Source of the DNA: DASZHJ01 sp035280245
GTDB taxonomy: Bacteria > Pseudomonadota > Alphaproteobacteria > ATCC43930 > CGMCC-115725
Reading direction: 5' to 3'
NCBI GenBank assembly: GCA_035280245.1
Contig: DATEGF010000072.1
Location: forward strand, 1-33,394
DNA: 33,394 nt
Numbering within the stretch: the first letter of the stretch is position 1; each line of letters opens with the position of its first letter. Positions 14,544 through 23,447 of the stretch are shown here, piece by piece. Below the pieces are notes generated by a model. The model was given only the letters and a program-made list of their open reading frames with translations, was not told where the DNA came from and did no database searches. The position numbers and the translations under genes are program-made.

Positions 14544-15679
14544 GCGCCGAGCAGGCGGCGCGCGATGATGACGCGCATGATCTCGTTGGTGCCCTCGAGG
14601 ATCTGATGCACGCGCACGTCGCGCAGATGGCGCTCGATCGGGAGATCGCGGATATAGCCGTAACCGCCGTGGAGCTGCAGCGCGTCGTTGCACACACGGA
14701 ACCCCACGTCGGTGGCGAAGCGCTTCGCCATCGCACAGCGGAGCGTCGCCTCGGGATGCCCGGCGTCGAGGCTAGCCGCCGCCCGGTGCACCATGAGCCG
14801 CGCCGCGTCGAGATCGGTCGCCATATCCGCGAGCTTGAATTGCAGCGCCTGGAACTCCGCGAGTTTCTTGCCGAACTGCTCGCGCACACCCATGTAGTCG
14901 CGCGCGGCTTCCAGGCAGGCTCGTGCACCACCGAGCGAGCAGGCGCCGATGTTGAGCCGACCACCATCCAACCCCATCATCGCGATCTTGAAGCCGTCGC
15001 CTTCCTCGCCCAGCCGGTTCGCGACGGGCACGCGGCAATTCTCGAACAGCACCATCGCCGTCGGTTGGCTGTTCCAGCCGAGCTTCTTTTCCTTCTTTCC
15101 GAAGGAAAGCCCCGGCGTCCCCTTCTCGATCACGATCGTCGAAATGCCCTTCGGGCCCGTACCGCCCGTGCGCAACATGCACACGAAGACGTCGCTCGAT
15201 AGCCCGCCGGATATGAAAGCCTTGGCGCCGTTGACGACGTAGTGGTCGCCATCGCGGACCGCCCGCGCTTTGAGATTGGCCGCGTCGGAGCCGGCGCCGG
15301 GCTCGGTCAAACAATAGCTCGCGAAATGCTCCATGCTCGTGAGTGTCGGCAGGAACCGCTGGCGTTGCTCCGCGTCACCGAAGCGGTCGATCATCCACGA
15401 CGCCATGTTGTGGATCGAGAGATAGGCTGAGGTCGAGACGCAGCCGGTCGCGAGCTCCTCGAAGATGAGTGCGGCGTCCAGGCGCGAGAGCGCCGAGCCG
15501 CCGACATCCTCTTTGACATAAACGCCGGCGAAGCCGAGCGCCGCCGCTTCGCGCAGCGCCTCGGCTGGAAAAATCTCGCGCTCGTCCCACTCGGCGGCTT
15601 TAGGACGGAACTCGCGCTCGGCGAAATCCCGCGCCGTCGACTGGATCACGCGCTGCTCGTCGCTGAGCTCGAAGTCCAT
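14540..15679 (-). CDS. Acyl-CoA dehydrogenase, probably isobutyryl-CoA dehydrogenase
   Basis: An FAD acyl-CoA dehydrogenase of 379 residues, which would oxidise isobutyryl-CoA to methacrylyl-CoA given its neighbours. The start MDFELSDEQRVIQSTARDFA is typical. The flavin-binding stretch is SYCLTEPGAGSDAANLKARA, and the catalytic base is E362 in QILEGTNEIMRVI. The middle block GLDGGRLNIGACSLGGA is also family-like. It is the first gene of a minus-strand run leading to the hydrolase, mmsB, a glycosyltransferase and a sugar dehydrogenase. Its frame runs far upstream without a stop, but that region is occupied by the GNAT-like gene on the other strand. Substrate preference is inferred from context only. 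Confidence 0.92.
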   Translation of the reverse strand: MDFELSDEQRVIQSTARDFAEREFRPKAAEWDEREIFPAEALREAAALGFAGVYVKEDVGGSALSRLDAALIFEELATGCVSTSAYLSIHNMASWMIDRFGDAEQRQRFLPTLTSMEHFASYCLTEPGAGSDAANLKARAVRDGDHYVVNGAKAFISGGLSSDVFVCMLRTGGTGPKGISTIVIEKGTPGLSFGKKEKKLGWNSQPTAMVLFENCRVPVANRLGEEGDGFKIAMMGLDGGRLNIGACSLGGARACLEAARDYMGVREQFGKKLAEFQALQFKLADMATDLDAARLMVHRAAASLDAGHPEATLRCAMAKRFATDVGFRVCNDALQLHGGYGYIRDLPIERHLRDVRVHQILEGTNEIMRVIIARRLLGA

Positions 15680-15685
15680 GGTGCC

Positions 15686-15782
15686 CGAGTCGCTGCAAGG
15701 GCGCGGATGATACCGGCGGCGCCCTGTTGCGGCAAACCCGAGCCCGAGTCGCAAGCGAGTCGCTGGCCACGATGTCGAGTCG
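15686..15782. repeat. Four CGAGTCG repeats in divergent promoter region
   Basis: The heptamer CGAGTCG occurs at 15686-15692, 15745-15751, 15756-15762 and 15776-15782, between the acyl-CoA dehydrogenase start and the GNAT-like gene. Three copies are CGAGTCGC. They might be regulator half-sites; in GC-rich DNA some recurrence is expected. Confidence 0.4.
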
Positions 15783-15859
15783 GGCGTGCTCTGAACCATG
15801 GCGCCTGTGAGACTCATTCTATCTCTCAGTGCATCGCAACCGCCAGGAGGTCTCACCCT

Positions 15860-16669
15860 ATGTTCATCCGCCATCGCCGGCTGCTCGACCAGGTCACGCT
15901 GCTGCACGGTCCGCACGACTTGCTCGGACGCTTCTTCCTGATCGCCGACACCGCCGCGCGCGATCAGGGCGTGAAGCTCAGGTTGCGCGCGGATTTCGAC
16001 GAGCTGGTCGCGCTCAACAAGCGCAACCGCGACAGCTGGCCGGCGTTGGCACCGGTCTTCGATCCGGAGTTCAGCAATCTCCGCCTGGACAGCGCGTTCT
16101 GGCTCGACGCCGTCGACGAGAACGACGAAACCGTCGCGACCCATGCCGCCCGCTTCTTCGATTGGGAGGACACCACCCTCGCCGCCGAGTTGCGCTCGAT
16201 GCGGGTGTTCTACGAGGATCCCGCTCCGCCCATTGCCGCGGGTGAATCGATCGAGGTCGAGGCGCCGACGGCATCGCGCATTCGCGGCAAGGTCGCCTAT
16301 GGCGGAGCGGTTTGGGTGCGCCCGGATTTTCGTGGCAAAGGGCTTGCCGCGCTGCTGCCCAGAATATCGCGGGCCTACGCCTATTCGCGCTGGGACACCG
16401 CGTGGACCTGGGGCTTGGTCGAGCACAAGACCCATGCCAAGGGTTTGGTGCGCGCCAATGGTCCTTATGAGGTGGAGGAATCCGTGACGCTGCGCATGGC
16501 GTTCCGCGGAGACCTGCCCTTGCTGCTGATGTGGATGGGCCGAGATGCGATGCTCTCCGACGTCGCGGAGATCGTCGATCAGGCGACGGTCGACAACTCC
16601 CGACGCATCGAGAGGCCGAGCACGTACTGGTCCGCGCCCCTCCGCCACGGCACGAGCAACCGATCGTAG
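15860..16669 (+). CDS. GNAT-like acetyltransferase, unrecognised subgroup
   Basis: A 269-residue protein. The start at 15860 is supported by a perfect AGGAGG 9 nt upstream; the frame extends further upstream but without a good site. The N-terminal half (LRADFDELVALNKRNRDSWP, then FWLDAVDENDETVATHAARF) reads like a diverged GNAT lobe. The acetyl-CoA motif is at about residues 150-166, GGAVWVRPDFRGKGLAALLP, with R158-G-K-G-L-A matching R/Q-x-x-G-x-G/A. The region VEHKTHAKGLVRANGPYEVE follows. Substrate unknown. Its last 91 nt overlap, in antisense, the PAS-like gene that converges on it, so expression of the two may be linked or opposed. Confidence 0.82.
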   Translation: MFIRHRRLLDQVTLLHGPHDLLGRFFLIADTAARDQGVKLRLRADFDELVALNKRNRDSWPALAPVFDPEFSNLRLDSAFWLDAVDENDETVATHAARFFDWEDTTLAAELRSMRVFYEDPAPPIAAGESIEVEAPTASRIRGKVAYGGAVWVRPDFRGKGLAALLPRISRAYAYSRWDTAWTWGLVEHKTHAKGLVRANGPYEVEESVTLRMAFRGDLPLLLMWMGRDAMLSDVAEIVDQATVDNSRRIERPSTYWSAPLRHGTSNRS

Positions 16670-17439
16670 CGCACGCGCAGCGTCGCCGACAGCGAGGTGC
16701 CCACCACCGCGCGCATGCCGTCCAACCGCAAGCGGCGACGCTGTAGTGCCTCTGCGTAGTGATCTGCCACCCAGGCGCCGTACTCTCCGTCGGGTACGTC
16801 GTGCGCGTCGCGGCCGATCATGGAGAACGTCTCGCATGGCCGCATCATTTTGATGCCGCCACCGAAATGCTGATAGACGAGGCGCGTCGAGCGCGGCAGC
16901 TTTCGAACCAGCACGGCGCGCTCGAGAAGGTCCGTTGCCCGCAGCACGTCATAAAGCTCATCGCTGAGCCGCCCGCGATTGCTCTTCCAGAACTCGACCA
17001 CCAGTCTCGCCTGCCGAAATGCCGGCCTGTCCAGCGCGTCGAGTTTCTTTTCCGCCGCGAGCCAGCGCGGCCGGCCGGCAATCGGCTCGCCGCCGGCCAA
17101 ATCCTCGGCCCGCTCCGCGAACGAGCCGAGGTTCGTGAACATCTCATAAGACCAGTCCTCGCCGCCAAACACCGCGAGAACGATGCGCCGCGGCCGCCGA
17201 TCGATCAGGGCATAGAGCGCCGCGGTGAGCGTGAGGAGGCTGTACCGGCCGGAGCGAAGCGACACCCGCACGCCCTCCTCGTGGAGACGCACGTGGATGA
17301 AGCCGAGGTTGCGAACGGCGTAGGCGGGGGCGTCGAAATCGGGATCACGATAGCCGAGCCGCCGCGCTAGATCCGGCGAGTTGTCCGACCACGGCTCGCC
17401 GCGGTCGTCAATGAGTATCCCGCTACCCGGTGCGTGCAT
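16579..17439 (-). CDS. Hypothetical protein with PAS-like C-terminal region
   Basis: A 286-residue protein I do not recognise as a whole. The N-terminal part (NLGFIHVRLHEEGVRVSLRS, LTLTAALYALIDRRPRRIVL) has alternating strands and helices. The C-terminal third (STRLVYQHFGGGIKMMRP, RLRLDGMRAVVGTSLSATLR, then YDRLLVPWRRGADQYVLGL) resembles the alphaproteobacterial PAS_5 type, where a YxRLLLPL strand ends the domain; this is a resemblance only. No membrane or DNA-binding segment is visible. It follows the XRE regulator gene after 57 nt on the same strand, so the two may form an operon. Its 3' end overlaps the convergent GNAT-like gene by 91 nt. Coding character is good throughout. Confidence 0.75.
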   Translation of the reverse strand: MHAPGSGILIDDRGEPWSDNSPDLARRLGYRDPDFDAPAYAVRNLGFIHVRLHEEGVRVSLRSGRYSLLTLTAALYALIDRRPRRIVLAVFGGEDWSYEMFTNLGSFAERAEDLAGGEPIAGRPRWLAAEKKLDALDRPAFRQARLVVEFWKSNRGRLSDELYDVLRATDLLERAVLVRKLPRSTRLVYQHFGGGIKMMRPCETFSMIGRDAHDVPDGEYGAWVADHYAEALQRRRLRLDGMRAVVGTSLSATLRVRYDRLLVPWRRGADQYVLGLSMRRELSTVA

Positions 17440-17496
17440 CCGCCTCGCCCTCGGCCCGCCGCGTTTGCCCCCGCGTCGGACGCTTCTCGATTTCGG

Positions 17497-17952
17497 CTAC
17501 AAGGACTTGACCGTGCTCGGTCTCGCTCCTTTGCTATCCCCCATGCTCTTTGCCAGCTTCAGCATCCAGTCGCGCGCTTCCTCCGTACCGATCCCGCGGT
17601 AGTACCGGAGCAGCTTGATCTCCTTTGGCGTCAGGCCCGTCGGCGCCGCCGCCGCGTCCGTCTCCGAGAGGTCGCCGAAAAAGAACGACAGAGGCTGACG
17701 CAGGAACCCTGCGACCGCCAGCAAGCGGCTCGCGCTGAGCCGGTTCTCTCCGCTCTCGTACTTCTGCACGGCCTGAAACGTCACCCCGATGCGTGCGCCA
17801 AGCTGGCCCTGGCTGAGGCCCGCGAGTAGCCGAGCCTCGCGGAGCCGGCGCCCCACTCGTACGTCGACCTCGCTACGCCCTCGTTTGCTCGCCGCCGCCC
17901 CAGGGGCGGCATCCACCTCGGCCGGCTGAGCCAGCCGTTTCGCCCTAATCAT
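17497..17952 (-). CDS. XRE-family helix-turn-helix regulator
   Basis: A 151-residue DNA-binding protein. The HTH domain spans about residues 32-87: VGRRLREARLLAGLSQGQLG, then RIGVTFQAVQKYESGENRLS, the typical Cro/C1 helix-turn-helix, and AGFLRQPLSFFFGD. The N-terminal 30 residues are Ala/Arg-rich and probably disordered. The C-terminal part (TPKEIKLLRYYRGIGTEEAR, WMLKLAKSMGD) is a small helical tail common to alphaproteobacterial XRE regulators. A GGGGTGAGG site precedes the ATG. A clear promoter and a palindromic TGATAG site lie directly upstream, suggesting autoregulation. It may be co-transcribed with the PAS-like gene downstream. Confidence 0.92.
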   Translation of the reverse strand: MIRAKRLAQPAEVDAAPGAAASKRGRSEVDVRVGRRLREARLLAGLSQGQLGARIGVTFQAVQKYESGENRLSASRLLAVAGFLRQPLSFFFGDLSETDAAAAPTGLTPKEIKLLRYYRGIGTEEARDWMLKLAKSMGDSKGARPSTVKSL

Positions 17953-17984
17953 CCCTCACCCCGTCCCTCGAGCGGCACAAGAAA

Positions 17985-18014
17985 AGCATAGCAATCTTCA
18001 GGCGAGATTGCCAA
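17985..18014 (-). promoter_or_regulatory. Putative promoter of XRE regulator
   Basis: On the minus strand TTGGCA (18014-18009) is followed after 18 nt by TATGCT (17990-17985). That matches five and four of six consensus bases. The predicted transcript start near 17978 leaves a leader of about 26 nt with a good ribosome binding site. Confidence 0.55.
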
Positions 18015-18031
18015 ACGAAGCGCGACGGGCC

Positions 18032-18058
18032 TGATAGCTGCACTCTATCATATGATAG
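18032..18058. promoter_or_regulatory. Palindromic TGATAG operator upstream of XRE promoter
   Basis: CTATCATATGATAG at 18045-18058 is a perfect 14-bp palindrome. A third copy of the half-site, TGATAG, lies at 18032-18037, forming a second dyad TGATAG-N7-CTATCA. The cluster begins 18 nt upstream of the -35 box and ends 18 nt before the stop codon of the luciferase-like gene. It is likely a binding site for the XRE protein, which is an inference. Confidence 0.6.
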
Positions 18059-18075
18059 TCGCGGCTTATGACGGC

Positions 18076-19260
18076 TCACTCCGCGGCCCGGCTCTTTGCC
18101 TTCGCCTTGGCGGCCTGCTCGGCCTCGTGCCGATCGAACATCTTCTTGGTAGCGGCGTCCCGGAGCGTCGTGAAGTCGTTGCGGCGCTCGTACGTCCAGG
18201 CGTTGGACGCCGCGCGCAGCGCGTTCGAGCCGCGGAAGTGCGGCACCACGTGGCGCGCATAGAGCTCGTAGGATTTCTTCGTCGCCTCCCAATTAGCCCA
18301 GTTGTGCGCGAGGTGCAGGAAGCAGCCGAACTCCCCCTGCTTGTCGCGCAGCCGCTGAATTTGATCGATGGCGTCGTCGGGCGTGCCGATCACGGCCCGG
18401 CGAGTCCCCTTCAGGACCTCGACGGGGTCACGCCCTTCGAGGTCCGAGAACCGCGCCGGATTGATCGCCTGGTAGTAGTCCAGATACTTCTGCAGGCCGT
18501 AGCGCACGTTGGCGCGGGCTTGCTCGCGGGTCTCCGCGATATGCATCGGGCCGACCAGCCGGAGCACCGCGGGATCCATCGTGCGGCCATGCTCCGCGGC
18601 GATATCCTGCGCCACCTTCCAGTTGGTCGCCAGCACGTCGAACGCGCCCTCGACCGTCGCGGCGACGCAGAGCATGCCCAGGCCGTATTTGCCGGCGGCG
18701 CGGCCGCCCGACGGCGTCACCATGCTGGCAACTGCCACCTCGGGATAGGGCTGCGTGAAGGGCAGCAGGTGCAGCCGCGCGTCCTTGAGCGTGTACCACT
18801 CGGTCTTCTGGGTCACGGTCTCGCCGCGGAAGAGCCGCAGGATCAGGTCGAGCCCTTCAAGCATGCGGTCGCGCTGGGTCGAGGGATCGATGCCGAGCAT
18901 CATGGCGTCGGAGGTCAGAAGGCCCGGCCCGACGCCGAACATGACGCGACCCATGGTCATGTGATCGAGCTGCACGATGCGGTTCGCAACCATCAGGGGA
19001 TTGTGATAGGGCAGCGAGACCACGCCGGTGCCGAGCCGGATGCGCTTCGTGCGCTCCGCGGCCGCGGCGATGAAGAGCTCCGGCGAGCTGATGATCTCGA
19101 AGCCCGCGGAGTGATGCTCGCCGATCCAGGCCTCCTCGTAGCCGAGCTTGTCGAGCCACTCCACGAGCTCGATGTCGCGGCGGAGCGCCAGTGTCGGGTC
19201 CTCGTCGATCGGATGGAACGGCGCCAGGAAAATACCACTGCGCAAGGTCAGGCCGGACAT
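18076..19260 (-). CDS. LLM class flavin-dependent oxidoreductase
   Basis: A 394-residue luciferase-like monooxygenase with a TIM-barrel fold using FMN or F420. The start MSGLTLRSGIFLAPFHPIDE is preceded by GGAGGAG and chosen over a longer frame. Landmarks are WLDKLGYEEAWIGEHHSAGF near residue 40, then RIRLGTGVVSLPYHNPLMVA, LDHMTMGRVMFGVGPGLL, and AVIGTPDDAIDQIQRLRDKQ towards the end. The C-terminus is Lys/Ala-rich. It resembles limonene monooxygenase and alkanal-type members, but substrate cannot be assigned. It is divergent from hemB. The XRE gene lies downstream on the same strand but appears to have its own promoter. Confidence 0.92.
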   Translation of the reverse strand: MSGLTLRSGIFLAPFHPIDEDPTLALRRDIELVEWLDKLGYEEAWIGEHHSAGFEIISSPELFIAAAAERTKRIRLGTGVVSLPYHNPLMVANRIVQLDHMTMGRVMFGVGPGLLTSDAMMLGIDPSTQRDRMLEGLDLILRLFRGETVTQKTEWYTLKDARLHLLPFTQPYPEVAVASMVTPSGGRAAGKYGLGMLCVAATVEGAFDVLATNWKVAQDIAAEHGRTMDPAVLRLVGPMHIAETREQARANVRYGLQKYLDYYQAINPARFSDLEGRDPVEVLKGTRRAVIGTPDDAIDQIQRLRDKQGEFGCFLHLAHNWANWEATKKSYELYARHVVPHFRGSNALRAASNAWTYERRNDFTTLRDAATKKMFDRHEAEQAAKAKAKSRAAE

Positions 19261-19394
19261 CCACGATCTCCTCCAGAGGTGGCACTGGCTATCTTGCCGG
19301 GTTGATCCGGCCGGGACAACCGGGCCCCGGGCGGGGCATCGATGTCGGCGCTGCATGCCCGGGAACCCCGTGTCGATTTGCCGCGCGGCCGGAT

Positions 19395-19424
19395 TTGCCA
19401 GCCTCGCCTGGCCAACCCTATGAT
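19395..19424 (+). promoter_or_regulatory. Putative hemB promoter
   Basis: TTGCCA (19395-19400) and TATGAT (19419-19424) are 18 nt apart, each matching five of six consensus bases. Transcription would begin near 19431, just downstream of the in-frame TTG at 19430, which supports the GTG at 19457 as the hemB start. Confidence 0.55.
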
Positions 19425-19456
19425 CTCCCTTGTCCCAACAGCTCAGGCGGTCCCGC

Positions 19457-20456
<1,000 letters not shown>

Positions 20457-20470
<14 letters not shown>

Positions 20471-21521
20471 GCACCCGCTCGAAGAAGGTGTGGATCGCCC
20501 GGTCGTGCCAGGTGCCGCCCCGCCGATCGTGGAAGCCGACGTGTCCGCCCTTGGACTGCAGTGCCAGCTGCAGACGCGCGTTCCGTCGCCAATCGTACTC
20601 GCGATAGGGCTCCGCCGGCACGATCGGATCGTCCTGCGCGTGGATCAGGAGCGTCGGCACGGCAACCTCGTCGAGAAAGTTCTGCGACGAATTCCGTTTG
20701 TAGTAATCGGCCGCACCACCGAACCCGTTTCGCGGCGCCGTGAAGCGGTCGTCGAACTGCCAGAGGCTCTCCGCGCTCAGTACTGCGCAACGCTCTTCCG
20801 CCGTAACCGCCGAAGCCGGCGCCAACGTCTCACGCTGGCATTCCTTCAGGAAGTACCAGTGATAGAGCGCATTGCGCCGGGTACCGAGATGGCGAGCGGT
20901 TACGGTGAGGTCCAGCGGCGCCGAGACCGTTGCCGCCGCGAGCAGGGTCGTTCTGGAGCCGGTCTCGCCGAGATATTTGAGCAGCAAGTTTCCGCCCAGC
21001 GAGAAACCCACCGCGACGACGCCGTACTCGATCACGTCCGGCGGCAGTTCTGCCAGCATCAGACGAAGGTCCTCGGTCCGTCCAGCGTGATAGTGCTGCC
21101 GGCAATCGGGACGCGTCGGCCCGGCGCCACGGAGATTGAGCCGCAGCACCGGAAACCCAGCCTCCAGCAGATGCGCGGTGCTTGCGCGCATATAGATGCT
21201 GTCCTCGCAACCCGTGAGTCCATGAATAAGAATCACAGCCGGACGGGGTCCGGCGGTTGCCACGCGCGGCCGATGCAGCACCGCGGATGCTCGATCACCG
21301 CTTCGCTCGTCGAGCGGCAGCACGATGCGCTGATTCTCATGCGGCTCGAGATCGATCATCGGTCGGCGGAGGAAGTTTCGCACCGATTGAAGATCGCCAC
21401 CGACCCAGGGCGCGCGCTCGAGGAATTCCGGCAAACGCCGGCTGAGCGAGACCCCGTCGAGTACGTGATCGTGCAATGCGTCCATGTGCGTAACAACGTG
21501 CGAGAGCGTCTTCTCGTCCAT
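20457..21521 (-). CDS. Alpha/beta hydrolase, YheT-like
   Basis: A 354-residue alpha/beta hydrolase of the YheT/ABHD-type family, substrate unknown but probably esters. Landmarks: AVILIHGLTGCEDSIYMRAS (oxyanion region), LRLNLRGAGPT, and the nucleophile elbow VGFSLGGNLLLKYLGE with S174. The acid is in LLIHAQDDPIVP (D297 or D298), and the base is H327 in SKGGHVGFHD. The start is uncertain: ATG at 21521 is chosen, with TTG at 21569 and ATG at 21485 as alternatives; none has a strong ribosome binding site. It converges on hemB with a 14-nt overlap. No signal peptide. No clear functional link to its neighbours. Confidence 0.88.
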
Positions 21522-21657
21522 CGTCTCAAGGCACCGTGCCACGAAACATCTTTGTGACGACGGCGGCAATTTGATGGCGGGGAGAGATCGGCGGAAGTCT
21601 CACAAACGATACAGATTCGCCGCCAAGCCGAGGGAACGCGCCTCGCTTAGGTTTCGG

Positions 21658-22482
21658 TCACTCCGCGGGCCTTGCTCCGTGGAGCGAGCCCTGACGGACC
21701 GGCGGCAGCGGCGACCGCGCTCTTTGAGCCCAATTGCGCAGAGCCTGTGGGCTCGGAGGCAGCGCGCGTCCGGATAGCGCATCGACGGCGGCAAAAGTGT
21801 GCTTCACCGATTCATAGAGGACCGGCAGCTGAACTTCCTCGCGCCGACCCGAACGGGCGCGGCGCGCGCGGCTCGCCAGGAGCGCATCGGCCGGGAGGCC
21901 GGTTACCTCGGCGAGGCTCCGTGCCCAATCCGTCCGCGCGGCGTCGACGAGATCGTCGTAATGCACCACGCACCCGCCGTAAGCATACAGCTGCAGGACC
22001 GCATTGCGGTACGAGCGATCGTAATCTTTCGCCATCGTCTCGATCGACCAATTGACGAGCATCTGCGAGGCGCTCAGCACATGCGCGTCGAACTCCCGAT
22101 AGCTGACGATGAGCCGCGGGAAGTAGCCGATCTTGATCGCGAACGGGATCGCCAGATCCAGATCGTTGGCCTTCACGAAGACGGCTTTGTTGAGCGCGCG
22201 CTTCAGGAGGCGCTTGCCGAGCGAGCGATGCCAGCCCCAGATCCAGCGCGCCGGCGGCGTCGGCGGCTTGCTCGTCGAGCGGTCGAAGGCCAGTCGAAAA
22301 TGACTCGTCGCCCGGCGGATCTCCGGAAGCGCCACGACACCGCCGCGGGCGGTATCCCATTCCTCGGGCGCCGGCATGGCGAAGTCCGCGCCGGCATCCG
22401 CCAGGATCGCTGCGAGCAACGTCGAGCCCGTGCGCCCGGCGGTCAGAACGAAGTACCGAAACCGCGTGCTGTCGACCGACAT
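21658..22482 (-). CDS. Sulfotransferase-like P-loop protein
   Basis: A 274-residue protein with the N-terminal 5'-phosphosulfate-binding loop of PAPS-dependent sulfotransferases: YFVLTAGRTGSTLLAAILAD, residues 10-29. The middle part (VFVKANDLDLAIPFAIKIGY, then PRLIVSYREFDAHVLSASQM) fits the usual K-x-N-D and R/E-containing PAPS-contact region. The family normally has a later R-x-x-x-x-x-S stretch, which I cannot place with certainty. The C-terminus is Arg/Pro-rich and probably disordered. Acceptor unknown; such enzymes sulfate polysaccharides or small molecules. Sampled lines look less GC-rich than flanking genes. It lies 77 nt after the RlmM-like gene on the same strand. Confidence 0.78.
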   Translation of the reverse strand: MSVDSTRFRYFVLTAGRTGSTLLAAILADAGADFAMPAPEEWDTARGGVVALPEIRRATSHFRLAFDRSTSKPPTPPARWIWGWHRSLGKRLLKRALNKAVFVKANDLDLAIPFAIKIGYFPRLIVSYREFDAHVLSASQMLVNWSIETMAKDYDRSYRNAVLQLYAYGGCVVHYDDLVDAARTDWARSLAEVTGLPADALLASRARRARSGRREEVQLPVLYESVKHTFAAVDALSGRALPPSPQALRNWAQRARSPLPPVRQGSLHGARPAE

Positions 22483-22559
22483 GTCAAACGCCCGAACGCC
22501 AAAGGAACGCGCACGCGCGGCAATCTAAACAACGGAGCGGATGCGTGCAAACGCGACCC

Positions 22560-23447
22560 TCACTTGATCCACGCGAGCTCGTGCTTGTTGTGGTGCAGGT
22601 GCAGCAATCGCGAGCCGGGGATGGCGGCAAAACGACCCGCGGTCTCGTGGTCGGTGGCGCCCTGGAATTTGAGCGTGCAGATGAAATGCCGGCAGGTGCC
22701 CGCCTCGAGCCAGCGCTCGACCAGCCGCAGCAGCCGCGCGGGATAGCAGACCACGTCCGAGAATAGCCAATCGATCGGCCCGAGCGCGCGGGGATCGAGC
22801 GCGAAGGCACTCTCGCGCCGCACCTCCACGCCGGGCATGGCGGCAACTGCGGCGTCGAGCGGTGCCTTGTCGACGCTGATCACCCGGGCGCCCAGTTTTG
22901 CCAGCACCCAGGTCCAGCCGCCGGGACTGCTGCCGAGATCCAGGCAGACGTCGCCGGGATTCGGATGCGTGCCGAGCGAGGTTAGGGCCTCCCAGAGCTT
23001 GAGATAGGCGCGGCTCGGCGGCGCCCGCTTGTCTTCGACGAAGCGCGCCTCGCCGTTCGGGAAAGGGCTCGAACAGCGCGCCGACGCCAGCACCGTGCCG
23101 GCATCGACCAAGGTCCAGGAGCCGAGCGGCGCCGTGGGCGCGGGCGACGGAAAGACCAGCGGCTTCGCCGAGACCCTGGGCAACTTCGCCTCGATGAGGG
23201 CGGCACGCCGATGCTGCGCATGAGGGTATTGCGCCCAGTTGCGCTGGATCGCGCGCAGCCGTTTGGCCGCGTCGCCGATCGACGCGATCGGGATCTCGAC
23301 CGGATCGAGCCAGACATTGGCGACCCAGGCCAGGGGCTTCGGTGCGGCCGGCGAGATCAAGAGCCGACCATAGCGGGCGCTGACCTCGCCAAGCTCGGTG
23401 GCAAGCTCCTCGACGAAGCCCTCGGGCGCGAGATAAGCGGTGAACAG
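22560..23447 (-). CDS. rlmM: 23S rRNA 2'-O-ribose methyltransferase RlmM-like, CTG start
   Basis: RlmM methylates the 2'-O of a cytidine (C2498 in E. coli) of 23S rRNA. The fold is an RrmJ/FtsJ methyltransferase with the K-D-K-E tetrad: K150, D231, K260 and E290, numbered from the CTG start. SAM motif is VCLDLGSSPGGWTWVLAKLG. The frame is open upstream of the first TTG at 23360, and that stretch reads FTAYLAPEGFVEELATELGE, the conserved RlmM N-terminus. No ATG, GTG or TTG lies between the upstream in-frame stop and this stretch. CTG at 23447 is preceded by GGAGGG (4-nt gap), the best start candidate. The product is then 295 residues. If only TTG at 23360 is used, it is 266 residues and lacks the N-terminal block. 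Confidence 0.85.
   Translation of the reverse strand: MFTAYLAPEGFVEELATELGEVSARYGRLLISPAAPKPLAWVANVWLDPVEIPIASIGDAAKRLRAIQRNWAQYPHAQHRRAALIEAKLPRVSAKPLVFPSPAPTAPLGSWTLVDAGTVLASARCSSPFPNGEARFVEDKRAPPSRAYLKLWEALTSLGTHPNPGDVCLDLGSSPGGWTWVLAKLGARVISVDKAPLDAAVAAMPGVEVRRESAFALDPRALGPIDWLFSDVVCYPARLLRLVERWLEAGTCRHFICTLKFQGATDHETAGRFAAIPGSRLLHLHHNKHELAWIK

Noticed and set aside
14540..16837. A 765-codon reading of the acyl-CoA dehydrogenase, suggesting a fusion protein
   Set aside because: The N-terminal 386 codons are antisense to the GNAT-like gene and partly to the PAS-like gene's end; the dehydrogenase family starts at MDFELSDEQ.
19430..19456. TTG start of hemB giving nine extra residues
   Set aside because: It has no ribosome binding site and lies at the predicted transcript start; GTG at 19457 has AGGCGG upstream.
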